Of a DNA stretch of 64,000 nt, positions 19,570 to 29,088 are shown one piece after another; within the stretch, counting starts at the first letter, position 1; each line of letters opens with the position of its first letter. Origin of the DNA: Bacteroidota bacterium (GTDB lineage Bacteria > Bacteroidota > Bacteroidia > Flavobacteriales > Schleiferiaceae); contig JANSYJ010000009.1 of NCBI GenBank assembly GCA_024742495.1, forward strand, positions 1 to 64,000. Direction: 5' to 3'. The position numbers and the translations under genes are program-made. The notes under the pieces were generated by a model that searched no databases, was not told the origin of the DNA, and worked only from the letters and a program-made list of their open reading frames with translations.

Positions 19570-20058
19570 CTACTTATTTAAGGATTGCATGGCCAAACTC
19601 ATAAAGGCGTCCTCCACATTATCGTCTTCCTTAGCACTGGTCACTAAATCGATATTTAGGGGAATGGCCTTAAGCACAGACTCGACCTCTTCGCTAGTTA
19701 GTAAATCCTTTTTATTACCCACTACCACAAAATGTTCTAAGCCCGAAAGCGCCTTTACATTCTCCAACTGCGCTTCTAAATTTCTATAGGTTTCTTCCTC
19801 ACTGAGGTCAAAGACATACATGGCCGCATGGGCCCCTAAAAAATAAGCCTTGGGAACCTTCTCATCATCCTTGGTACCGGCTACATCCCAAATCAAAAGC
19901 TTAATCTCCTGCTCCTGAACTTGAATTAATTTGGTGCTCACCCGCACCCCAATGGTGCTGATATAGTCTTCGGAAAACTCATTCGAAACAAATCTTCGAA
20001 TTAGGGAGGTTTTACCTACCCCAAAGTTTCCAACTAGTAATACTTTCTTAGCAATCAT
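19570..20058 (-). CDS. Ras/Rab-like small GTPase
   Basis: G1 GNFGVGKTSL, G2 DYISTIGVRV, G3 WDVAGT, G4 GNKKDL, G5 TSAKE. Confidence 0.95.
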   Translation of the reverse strand: MIAKKVLLVGNFGVGKTSLIRRFVSNEFSEDYISTIGVRVSTKLIQVQEQEIKLLIWDVAGTKDDEKVPKAYFLGAHAAMYVFDLSEEETYRNLEAQLENVKALSGLEHFVVVGNKKDLLTSEEVESVLKAIPLNIDLVTSAKEDDNVEDAFMSLAMQSLNK

Positions 20059-20069
20059 CCCCCTCTAGA

Positions 20070-20885
20070 TCAATTGGCTTCTTCGATTAATAGCTCTTCA
20101 ATAAGCGCATTTAAACGCATTGGATCTTTCAAATACGTTCTATCCCTCAAAATCTTAGTGGCCAAAGTTCCAATATTTTCCGCTAATTCATCCTTAAACT
20201 CAGGAGAGATCACCCCCGAAGTTGCGGTGGCAACATATATGGTTTTAAAGTTCATGAGGGAAAGCTGGAAGGTTTCGAATTTTATATCCTCCAAATCCTG
20301 ACCTTCTTTAGCAAAGGCATCTTCAGCGAAAGCTTTAATGGCGGTTAACATCCCCGACACCATGTCTTTATCGGCAATATTACCTCTACTGAAATTTCCA
20401 ATTAATAAACCGGAATCCTTCTCAATTACAAATACCTCCTCAATTATCGGTTCAAAAACCTCCTTGAGTACATCTTCGGCATCGGTTCTTTTTCCTTTAA
20501 AGAAACGCTTAAGAATTTGCTTAGGCGAGAATTTATTGGTGATGGTGTCATTTATACTTTCGGTGAGCTTGGTAATCTCCGCGATTATAAATTTCTTCAC
20601 CAACTTACCCATGATTGGATAAAGGGCCTCAACCACTTCATCCTGGGATTCTTTAATTTGAGTTTTGATGGTTTTGGTAATCGTATCACCAAAATAAACC
20701 GGAAAGTTTGTACGTAAATCCTCAATTTTCGCATCAACAAGAGGGTCTACTTTCTGGCGAAATTTCTCCTGCTCGAGCACCTCATCTTGCAGCTGCTTCA
20801 GGTCTTCCCATTCTTCAGCTAAGAGCAGTTCTCGGAGCAGTTCAAATCGATCCTCCTTTTTCTTATCTCCGGTTGCTTCGGCCAT
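20070..20885 (-). CDS. Roadblock/longin-like regulatory protein, related to the N-terminal part of cyanobacterial OmpA-family proteins
   Basis: EEVFVIEKDSGLLIGNF..DKDMVSGMLTAIKAFAEDAF resembles roadblock-like modules; no OmpA C-terminal domain or signal peptide. Confidence 0.6.
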   Translation of the reverse strand: MAEATGDKKKEDRFELLRELLLAEEWEDLKQLQDEVLEQEKFRQKVDPLVDAKIEDLRTNFPVYFGDTITKTIKTQIKESQDEVVEALYPIMGKLVKKFIIAEITKLTESINDTITNKFSPKQILKRFFKGKRTDAEDVLKEVFEPIIEEVFVIEKDSGLLIGNFSRGNIADKDMVSGMLTAIKAFAEDAFAKEGQDLEDIKFETFQLSLMNFKTIYVATATSGVISPEFKDELAENIGTLATKILRDRTYLKDPMRLNALIEELLIEEAN

Positions 20886-21239
20886 CTACGCTTGCAACTT
20901 CAGGGCTATTTGCTCTAATGCTTCACCAAGTTTTCTACGGTCGGCCTTTTCGTCGAAAAGCTCTTCAATACTTTTATTAAGCTCGGTGCTTAGATCTTGT
21001 ATCCTTTGATCCATAGCCCGCTCTAAATCAGCCATATTGCTTTCTAAAGTAGCTACCGCCTCTTCAAGCTTTCGCTGATTGTCTTCGTTTGATTCCTTAA
21101 TCTTGGCGTTTACCTCAGCAAATTCGCTGTTGTATTGAATGATATTCTCACCAAATATGAGATCTCTTACCGCCGCAATTCTGCTTTCAGGGTTTGGGCT
21201 TTCTGCAGATGCCTTTTTCTCTTCGTTCTTTTTCGACAT
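20886..21239 (-). CDS. Small coiled-coil protein
   Basis: Heptad-like charged sequence; abuts the next gene with no spacer. Confidence 0.75.
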   Translation of the reverse strand: MSKKNEEKKASAESPNPESRIAAVRDLIFGENIIQYNSEFAEVNAKIKESNEDNQRKLEEAVATLESNMADLERAMDQRIQDLSTELNKSIEELFDEKADRRKLGEALEQIALKLQA

Positions 21240-21645
21240 GTGAATTAAACTGATATTAGATAGCTCCTCTATTAAAAGGAAGTATTTTTCAATTGGAATC
21301 CTTAATAAAAACTAGGCTCCATTCAGGCGGCTAAATTAGTCTATCCCCGCTAATTTTTAACATTAAGATTCAATTTACACTCTAATTTAAACGGTTTATT
21401 GAATTGTGAATCAAGGGAATTCCGAAAAATTCTTGAGAAATTTCGCAAATACCTTCGACTGATTTAGACCAGCATTCCTGACAACACTTAGGCGATAATT
21501 AAAATTCACAAATGCTGGCATCTTCATGCTTCGCTTTAAAATTAGCGGCCTAGCCTCACTGCTATTTGCTTAAAAAACTGATGCTGCAAAATTCACGTAT
21601 GTAAGGATGTAGAAGGGCTTTCGTCCTTAATACTGATTTCACAAT

Positions 21646-22362
21646 TTGGCACAGCAACTTCAAAATACCGGAATATTAATCAGCCTCGCTTGGACAGAGG
21701 CCTGGTCTCGCAACGCGGGATCTTGGTATGATCCGATACTGGAGCAGATCGGTTTTTCCCATAATGGAAGTTCGCCCGTGGGCCATGCCGCCCTATTATT
21801 GGTGGATAAAAAAAGCCTTAGAGTGGAGTACTTCGATTGCGGGCGCTATGGCCCCGAAAAGGACTTGGCCTACATTCGAAATGGGGAGGAATTCCCAGAA
21901 GTCAAAATTCAAAATCGGGCGCAGCTTGATGCTTCAAAACGGCTTGTCAACCTTGCTCTTCTTTTGGAAGAGTTGCAAAGCTTCCCTCATCTAAAGGCTC
22001 TTGGACCCCTGCGCTACGCCTCAAATAATATAAATTATCCAGCTTGTCGTGCCCAAATTCAAAAGGAAATTGAAGCCGGTCCAAAAGTTTATGGCCCCTT
22101 TTTGCCTCAAGCTACTAATTGCGCTCGCTTTGTAATGAATGCTCTTTTAGCCGGGCAGCAAAAAAGTGCTTGGGCCAAGTTGCAATACTTCCCCAGCCCT
22201 TCGCCGGGCAATTTGGTGCAACTAAACAGCACTGGAGCTTTATGTGAGCTGCTGGTCCTTAAAAGCCTGGAGTATCTAATGGTACCCGCTAGCCTAAAAG
22301 AAGGAATACCGCGAATAAAACTAAGACCCATGCTTAAATATATTGGCTTGGCAAATGAATAG
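21646..22362 (+). CDS. DUF6695-like, possible papain-fold (permuted NlpC/P60-type) protein
   Basis: Conserved-looking VGHAALLLVD and ATNCARFVMN (His and Cys in reverse order). Confidence 0.5.
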   Translation: MAQQLQNTGILISLAWTEAWSRNAGSWYDPILEQIGFSHNGSSPVGHAALLLVDKKSLRVEYFDCGRYGPEKDLAYIRNGEEFPEVKIQNRAQLDASKRLVNLALLLEELQSFPHLKALGPLRYASNNINYPACRAQIQKEIEAGPKVYGPFLPQATNCARFVMNALLAGQQKSAWAKLQYFPSPSPGNLVQLNSTGALCELLVLKSLEYLMVPASLKEGIPRIKLRPMLKYIGLANE

Positions 22363-22431
22363 GCCTTTGTAGAAATTAATGCAATTTGCAGCTCCTGCCT
22401 TTAAATCCGCAGCATTAAAAATTCCTAGCCT

Positions 22432-23421
22432 TTGTTAAAAAGCAGCAGCAAGAATATAAAGTGGGCCATTTTGGGCTTGGGCAAAATTGCCAGCAAAATG
22501 GCTCAAGATTTACAGTTAAGTCATCGCTCGCAACTTTGGGCGGTGGCTTCAAGGAGCTCGGATAAAGCGCAAAACTTTGCCCAGCAATTCGGTGCGGCTA
22601 AATATTATTCCTCCTACAGCGAGCTCTGCACCGATCCCGATGTTGACATTGTTTACATTGCTACGCCGCATGCTTTTCATTACGAGCATAGCTTGCTTGC
22701 CTTGCGCAATGGAAAAGCAGTACTCTGCGAAAAGCCCATCGGTATGAATCGCAAGGAAGTTGAGGCGCTAATTGCAGAGGCAAAATCCCAAAATTGCTTT
22801 TTAATGGAAGGCCTTTGGACGCGCTTTATCCCTGGTTTTCAGGCAGCAGCAAACCTTATTGAAGAAGGATCAATAGGACGCATTCAAATAATTGAAGCCA
22901 ATTTTAGCTTTAAAGCTACTTACGATCCTAGCAGCCGGCTCTTTGATCCAAAATTAGGAGGGGGCGCTTTGCGCGATATCGGTATTTACCCCCTTTACCT
23001 TAGTCTGCATTTACTAGGTATAGCGCCAAAAATGAACTTAGAGGCAAAACTTGATGCTAATGGCATTGATCGTGCTTGCCGCCTGATATTAGACTATTCT
23101 TCCAATCAGTTGGCCGATCTAAATTGTTCTTTTTTAGAGACTCGTCCCGTAGAAGCTACAATTTATGGAAGCGAGGGAAAGTTACACTTAAAGCATCGTT
23201 TCCATCACTGTGAGCAATTTGTCCTTCACCAGAATGGACTAGCCAAAGAATACCAGCTCCCAATGCGCGGCTTCGGCTATTATCATGAAATTGAAGAAGT
23301 AGAAAATTGCCTGATGGCCGGACTTCTCCAAAGCGATAAACACAGTTGGAACGACAGTTTGCGCTTATCCAATGAAATTGATCGTGCTTTGCAGATCATG
23401 GACCAAATTGCTAAGCCCTAA
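22432..23421 (+). CDS. Gfo/Idh/MocA family oxidoreductase
   Basis: WAILGLGKIASKMAQD; AVLCEKPIGMN; DIGIYPL. Confidence 0.93.
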   Translation: MLKSSSKNIKWAILGLGKIASKMAQDLQLSHRSQLWAVASRSSDKAQNFAQQFGAAKYYSSYSELCTDPDVDIVYIATPHAFHYEHSLLALRNGKAVLCEKPIGMNRKEVEALIAEAKSQNCFLMEGLWTRFIPGFQAAANLIEEGSIGRIQIIEANFSFKATYDPSSRLFDPKLGGGALRDIGIYPLYLSLHLLGIAPKMNLEAKLDANGIDRACRLILDYSSNQLADLNCSFLETRPVEATIYGSEGKLHLKHRFHHCEQFVLHQNGLAKEYQLPMRGFGYYHEIEEVENCLMAGLLQSDKHSWNDSLRLSNEIDRALQIMDQIAKP

Positions 23422-23456
23422 TTTGCTAATTTCCTCCCCTAATTGCTATTCCCTTA

Positions 23457-24613
23457 TGAGCGAAGCATCTGGCACAGAACCCAACAAAGCATCTAGCACA
23501 GAACCCAGCAATGCAGCGAGCAAAGCATCTGGCAAAGCAGCCAAAAACAAACAAAAAATTGTAGGTCTAAATGTAGCCCGCGCCTTTGCAATAATTGGGA
23601 TGATCATTGTGAATTTTAAAATTGTAATTGGCAGTGAAGGTCCTGGCTGGTTGCAAGCTGTTGCTGATGTTTTCTCAGGAAAAGCCGCCGCTACCTTTGT
23701 AGTTTTAGCGGGACTTGGTTTATCCTTAATGGCTAAGTCGGCCCAAGGTGATCCCCTTAAAAAACGCAAGGTGCAATGGAAGGTGTTTAAAAGAGCGCTT
23801 TTTCTTTTTGTGATTGGCCTTTCCTACTACTTCATTTGGCCGGCCGATATTTTGCACTACTATGGCCTTTACATGCTTTTAGGGCTAGCGCTTCTATTTC
23901 GCCCGCCTAGTTATAGCTTTAGAATCGCCTTGGTACTCATCATCCTTTTTCCAATTCTACTTTTCAATTTCAACTATGAAACGGGTTGGAATTTTGAGAG
24001 CCTCGAATACTTGGATTTTTGGACAGTAGAAGGTTTTTTCCGCAATCTCTTTTACAATGGATTTCATCCTTTCATTCCTTGGGCGGCCTTTTTGCTAATT
24101 GGCATTTGGCTGGGGCATAAAGATCTTTATGATGAAACTTTTATTATCGCCTTATTGCAAAGAGGTTTAGCCCTTTTTGTGACCATGCAGGTTTTATCAC
24201 CCTTTGCCATAAAACAGGCGATATTGGTTCTCGGCTTTAGCCCCGAAAGTGCCGAAATGGTTTTTGGCACCGCCTCCATGCCACCCAACTTTATGTATAT
24301 GCTTAATGGTATTGGCATTGCCTTTACGGTTATTAGCTTAAGCATATTATGGGCCTGGCGGAAAAAGGATTCCGCACTTATAAAAGCTTTGGATCGCACC
24401 GGGAGAATGGCCCTCACCTTTTATGTGCTGCACGTTTTAGTGGGCATGAGCATCCCGAGTTTAATTAGTGATATTGCTCTGGGCGAATTTTCAATCTACT
24501 TCACCCTTCCTTATGCCCTGGGCTTTGCAATTTTATGCATCCTACTGGCCAACTGGTATTTAGGGAAATGGAAGCAAGGTCCCTTAGAGTGGCTTTTAAG
24601 GAAAATTGCCTAA
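23457..24613 (+). CDS. DUF418/HGSNAT-like membrane protein
   Basis: LNVARAFAIIGMIIVNFKIVIG plus multiple TMs; ALDRTGRMALTFYVLHVLVG C-terminal motif. Confidence 0.75.
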
Positions 24614-24617
24614 GCCT

Positions 24618-24980
24618 ATGAAGTCCATTAATTTAGGCCTTCGTTTTTTACTGGAGCTTTGTACCTGGGCGGCGCCTGCTTTTTGGGCTTGGTATAATTT
24701 AGAGGCTTGGCCAAAATACCTTCTCATTTTTCTTGGCCCACTCAGTTTTATGCTGGTCTGGGCTATTTTCAATGTACCCAATGATCCTAGTAGAGGTGGA
24801 AAAGCACCCATTATAGTAGCCGGGAAAATCCGTCTCGGCATAGAAATGCTACAGTTTTGTGCGGCCGCAGTGCTCTACTTTAATCTGGGCTATCATCATT
24901 TTACATTAGTGTTTGTATTGGCCCTTATCCTGCACCACATTTTGTTAAAAGATCGACTAATCTGGATTTGGAAGCAATAA
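24618..24980 (+). CDS. YrdB-like (DUF2568) membrane protein
   Basis: LRFLLELCTWAAPAFWAW..FNVPNDPSRGGKAPIIVAGKIRLGIE. Confidence 0.75.
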   Translation: MKSINLGLRFLLELCTWAAPAFWAWYNLEAWPKYLLIFLGPLSFMLVWAIFNVPNDPSRGGKAPIIVAGKIRLGIEMLQFCAAAVLYFNLGYHHFTLVFVLALILHHILLKDRLIWIWKQ

Positions 24981-25010
24981 TTTTAGAAATTCCCAAAAAA
25001 AGCTCATTCT

Positions 25011-25475
25011 ATGCGGCAATCCCTATTTCTCCTCTGCACCCTCCTTTTATTTGGCTCCTGTAAGCAGGATGGCCCCAAGCATTTTAATCCAGACCTACTG
25101 CTGCAAAATTGGCAATTGCAGCAAAGTTCGCTCATAAACGCAGAAGGGAAAGAACTAGAAAAGGTAGAGCACCTAATGAAACCCGAATGGAAGCAAGGAC
25201 TTCATTCCACCCTAAGTATCCAATTTAAAGAAGAAGGGAAGTTAGACTATAGCATTAGCAGTGAAGACTCCCTTCAAAACCAAGCTTATAAAGGATTTTG
25301 GCGCTGGGAACAAAATCAGCATGCCCTGCGCTATCATGCCCGAAAGGCGCTTTTCGATACTAATGCTAACAGTCTTCTCTGGCAGGTAAAAACCTTGGAT
25401 GAGGCCAAATTAATTCTTGCTCGGGGGCAGATGAATGGCGATAGTCTCTATCAAGAATTCAGGGCAATACCTTAA
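25011..25475 (+). CDS. Lipocalin-like lipoprotein
   Basis: Lipobox LLLFGSCK; lipocalin-like small beta domain. Confidence 0.55.
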   Translation: MRQSLFLLCTLLLFGSCKQDGPKHFNPDLLLQNWQLQQSSLINAEGKELEKVEHLMKPEWKQGLHSTLSIQFKEEGKLDYSISSEDSLQNQAYKGFWRWEQNQHALRYHARKALFDTNANSLLWQVKTLDEAKLILARGQMNGDSLYQEFRAIP

Positions 25476-25488
25476 TTAAAATCATGGC

Positions 25489-26112
25489 ATGAAAAAAGAA
25501 TGGCGTAAAAGCGAAAAGCACTATTACTTACCCAAAGCAAAGCCGCAAATAGTTGAAGTACCGGCCTTTAATTTTTTTGTGATTGATGGTGAAGGAAATC
25601 CCAATTCAGAAGCTTTCGCTGAAGCGATTGGGGTATTGTATAGCCTTTCCTATGCCATTCGGATGAGTCCCAAAAAAGATCGGGCACCGGAAGGCTATTT
25701 CGAGTACACCGTTTATCCTTTGGAAGGAATTTGGGATTTAAACGAGAAAGGTCGAGCAGCATACGATGGTAGTTTTGATAAGGCTAATTTGGTCTATCGC
25801 ATTATGATTCGTCAGCCCGATTTTGTTGATGCTTCCTATGCTGCCGAAGTATTGGAATGGACTAAAAAGGAAAAGCCACATCCTCTTTTGGCAAAGGCTA
25901 AATTTGAAAAAATTGAGGATGGCCCCTCCTTACAAATGCTCCATAATGGTCCCTTCGATAATGAACCCGAAACCTTTAAAATAATGCAAGCTTACGCTGA
26001 TGCAGAAGGTCTAAAGCGCAAGAGCATGGTACACCGCGAAATTTATTTAAGTGATGCGCGCAAAACAGCTCAGGAAAAGTTAAAGACGGTACTCAGGTTT
26101 GGTTTAGACTAA
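25489..26112 (+). CDS. GyrI-like small-molecule-binding domain protein
   Basis: KPQIVEVPAFNFFVIDGEGNPNSEAFAEAIGVLYSLSYAIRM; MLHNGPFDNEPETF; HREIYLSDARKT. Confidence 0.85.
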   Translation: MKKEWRKSEKHYYLPKAKPQIVEVPAFNFFVIDGEGNPNSEAFAEAIGVLYSLSYAIRMSPKKDRAPEGYFEYTVYPLEGIWDLNEKGRAAYDGSFDKANLVYRIMIRQPDFVDASYAAEVLEWTKKEKPHPLLAKAKFEKIEDGPSLQMLHNGPFDNEPETFKIMQAYADAEGLKRKSMVHREIYLSDARKTAQEKLKTVLRFGLD

Positions 26113-26152
26113 GCCAGGCTCTTTAAAAAAATTAAAATCTAAATCCATCATT

Positions 26153-27163
26153 TTGAAGAATTTACTCTACCTCCTACTCAGTGTGGGAATGCTTATTTCC
26201 TGCCAAGGGCAAACTAAAAATAAGTTCATCAATACCGGTGCTATGTTTTGGCACCTCAATCGAGTTATGCAAATTCCCCCTGAGGGAGACACCAATGTTA
26301 CCGCGGATTTAGGCATTAAAAATGCTTTTGATCAAGCTCAATACGAACATACCTTCCTGGAGTTTAAAGAAAATGACAGCGTGTACACGCATATTCTAAG
26401 TTCTCATCCTGCTTCCTCCGAGGTCCAAAATGGGGTGTGGATTTTAAAGGAGGCCGAGCAAAGCATGGCCTATTATAGAATTGCCCGCTATTACGAGCCT
26501 GAGAAACCGGCTAAAGATTGGCAGTATAAGTTTAAAAATGAAAAGACCTTTTACCTCTATAGAACGGATGAAAAAGGCAAGACCTATTTAAACGAATATC
26601 AATTAAAGGAAAAAGAAATTCCAGGCACGGAGCTTCTAAGCACTATTGCGGAAAAAGCGAGCCCCGGAGCGGAGCAGCGCGGCCTAGAGGCAGCTAAAAT
26701 TAGCCCTGAGGTTTATCAAGCCAAACGTTTGGAGTTTTTGCAAAAACATCCCGACTCTATGGACCTTCCCTATCGTTCCGCTACCGCGGTGGTCGGAATT
26801 GTTGTTGAGTACAGCAGAGAAGGAGAAACAATTAGTTTATACGCGGATAAGAATGGTTATTCGGAAGTGTATTACAGCACCGGCATAAAACACAGCGGCG
26901 GTAAAAATGTAGGGGTACTAAAAGATCTTGCTAAAAAGCTGGCCTCTAATTCAGGAAGATTATGGGAAAACATGTCGCCCCTAAAATCCACTGACGCACC
27001 CGCTGATGGCGATATCAGGTTCTATGTAATCCACAGTCAAAATGCCGGTGAAGTGTATATCAGTCAAAGTCGGGCTCGCACGGGCCACAGCGATTATCAA
27101 TTAATGCTCCACTTAAGCGAATCGCTGGTTAACAAGTATAATACCGCCTTAAGCAGCCTTTAA
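26153..27163 (+). CDS. Hypothetical lipoprotein
   Basis: Lipobox GMLISCQ; TTG start likely. Confidence 0.65.
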   Translation: MKNLLYLLLSVGMLISCQGQTKNKFINTGAMFWHLNRVMQIPPEGDTNVTADLGIKNAFDQAQYEHTFLEFKENDSVYTHILSSHPASSEVQNGVWILKEAEQSMAYYRIARYYEPEKPAKDWQYKFKNEKTFYLYRTDEKGKTYLNEYQLKEKEIPGTELLSTIAEKASPGAEQRGLEAAKISPEVYQAKRLEFLQKHPDSMDLPYRSATAVVGIVVEYSREGETISLYADKNGYSEVYYSTGIKHSGGKNVGVLKDLAKKLASNSGRLWENMSPLKSTDAPADGDIRFYVIHSQNAGEVYISQSRARTGHSDYQLMLHLSESLVNKYNTALSSL

Positions 27164-27843
27164 TCGCCAGCCACCAGTCGGTACCTTATCCCGAGGTTAA
27201 GGGAGAAATTCTGATTAATGATCGGTGTTTCTCCAACGATAATTCCCGGGTTACCGGTATAGCTTAAAGTTCCTTCGCCAATAGGCAGCCCATATTGCAA
27301 GCGCAGGTATAAAGCGCCCGGTATATATGAGGCAAAGTTCGATTGGATGCGATAGCGAAAAGTGGTGGACAGCATTAGGCCTTCCTGTTCAAAAAACCAG
27401 CGGTCGATATTGCCTCCTAAACTAGGGCCGGGTGTAATTAATATGGGCACCTGTCTTTCATAAATTCCCAAAAGTGCTTGATAGCCAATTGAGGGAACAA
27501 TAGACCAGCTTTCGTTAATTGGAATGCGATAAGCGAAGGCCGCGGAATAATCTCCTATATACATATACTCTCCATCAGTTGGGATTTTAGCCGCTCTTTG
27601 AATGGAAATTATCGCCTCTAAATTGCCCTCATTTAAAATTACGCTAAAGCCACCCGAGGGACTCCATTCCCCTAAAGCCGATTGAAACTGAAGGCTTTCG
27701 CTGAGTTCTGATATTGGGCTGTATAATAGCCCTCCACCAATTTCAAGATTAATTTTAAAATCTAAATCAGAGGCATTTTGACCAAGAGCATTAAAGCCAA
27801 ACAAAAGGATTAGTAGTTTGAAAACGAGTTTTTTAACGTACAT
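27160..27843 (-). CDS. Hypothetical outer-membrane protein
   Basis: Signal peptide ending GFNALGQ; beta-barrel-like, C-terminal NLGIRYRLVAGD. Confidence 0.65.
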   Translation of the reverse strand: MYVKKLVFKLLILLFGFNALGQNASDLDFKINLEIGGGLLYSPISELSESLQFQSALGEWSPSGGFSVILNEGNLEAIISIQRAAKIPTDGEYMYIGDYSAAFAYRIPINESWSIVPSIGYQALLGIYERQVPILITPGPSLGGNIDRWFFEQEGLMLSTTFRYRIQSNFASYIPGALYLRLQYGLPIGEGTLSYTGNPGIIVGETPIINQNFSLNLGIRYRLVAGD

Positions 27844-27910
27844 AATTCATGTTTTTTAGTCCATTAAAAACTAAAGGTAAAGTTCAATATTGTCCGGAGT
27901 TAGCCTATAT

Positions 27911-28018
27911 CGCCACTTCATCTTCCACCGACTCCAAGGACTTCCCTTTGGTTTCGGGCATCATAAAATGCGTGAATAGTAATTGTAGGACTATAAAGCT
28001 GCTAAAAGAACAAAATGA
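27911..28018 (-). pseudogene. Displaced 3'-end remnant of a sugar porter gene (direct repeat of about 35946-36053)
   Basis: Decodes as SFIVLQLLFTHFMMPETKGKSLESVEDEVAI*, nearly identical to the intact porter C-terminus FMVLQLLFTHFMMPETKGKSLESVEDEVAL. Confidence 0.95.
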
Positions 28019-28203
28019 ATCGTGAATATAATTCCTTTTTCAAGGGCGAAGGCTTCACCGATATACACGAAATTGGGGAGTATTGAATTTCTGCCAGGCT
28101 TAAATTGGAAATTCTTTGTCTGTGACATTTTTCCGGTTCACCTACTTCATCAAAAGCCTAAGCCTCTACTAAGCTAACTTTCATTTCAACATGCTAAGCC
28201 TGC

Positions 28204-29088
28204 TCAGGGACTGCAATCCTCCTTTAGTTTCTGAGGGATTTCCGGTAAGGCTCCTCTTTGCGAGGCCACAAAAGCGCCTAATCTATTACCGGCTTCCAAG
28301 CATTCTTTAGGAGAGAGTCCTGCCAAAAAATTTATCGCAAACGCCGCGCTGAAAGCATCTCCTGCGCCAACTGTATCGCTTACTTTTATTGGAAGAGCGG
28401 GAACAAAGTAAGGAGTAGATTTATGGAAAACTGTGGCTCCTTCAGATCCAGCAGTTAAAATTAGCAGCTTTAAGTTATAGGTATCTGCAAGTGCACAACA
28501 GGCTTCTGCAACCCGCATATTGCGATGGTATAGAAGCTTGGTAATAATGGGTAATTCTTCATCATTGAGCTTTAGAATAGTCGCGCAGTTTAGGGAATCT
28601 TCAATAAGCTCACGATGATAAAATCCTTGGCGTAAATTACAATCGAAGAATAATTCTTTAAACCGTATTTCCTTGATAATTCTCTTCAGGCTATCACGAC
28701 TTACGCCATTTCTTTGTGCAAGGCTTCCGAAATAGAAGAGATCGAAATGATCATGCTGCATAGAAGCCAAGGCCTCTTTTTCGGAGATGTAATCATAGGC
28801 CATATCCGTTTCAATCGAGTATGCCGGTTGACCATTATGAAGACTTACGCTTACCTGACCGGTGGCTTTATCACTTCTCTCTTGAATTAGCTCAGTGCTC
28901 AACCCAAACTGTACAATTTGTTCGCGTGCCGAAGCAGCTAAATTATCTGCACCCAATGCAGACAGTATTTTAACATCCGCACCTAATCGCGAACAGTTTA
29001 CCGCAAAATTAAGGGGCGCTCCACCTAAATGAGCCTCTCCTTCGATAAGATCGAAAAGAACTTCGCCGTAACTGAGGATTTTAGTCAT
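28204..29088 (-). CDS. scrK: Fructokinase, PfkB family
   Basis: HLGGAPLNFAVNCSRLG and DTVGAGDAFSAAF; sucrose cluster context. Confidence 0.9.
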   Translation of the reverse strand: MTKILSYGEVLFDLIEGEAHLGGAPLNFAVNCSRLGADVKILSALGADNLAASAREQIVQFGLSTELIQERSDKATGQVSVSLHNGQPAYSIETDMAYDYISEKEALASMQHDHFDLFYFGSLAQRNGVSRDSLKRIIKEIRFKELFFDCNLRQGFYHRELIEDSLNCATILKLNDEELPIITKLLYHRNMRVAEACCALADTYNLKLLILTAGSEGATVFHKSTPYFVPALPIKVSDTVGAGDAFSAAFAINFLAGLSPKECLEAGNRLGAFVASQRGALPEIPQKLKEDCSP

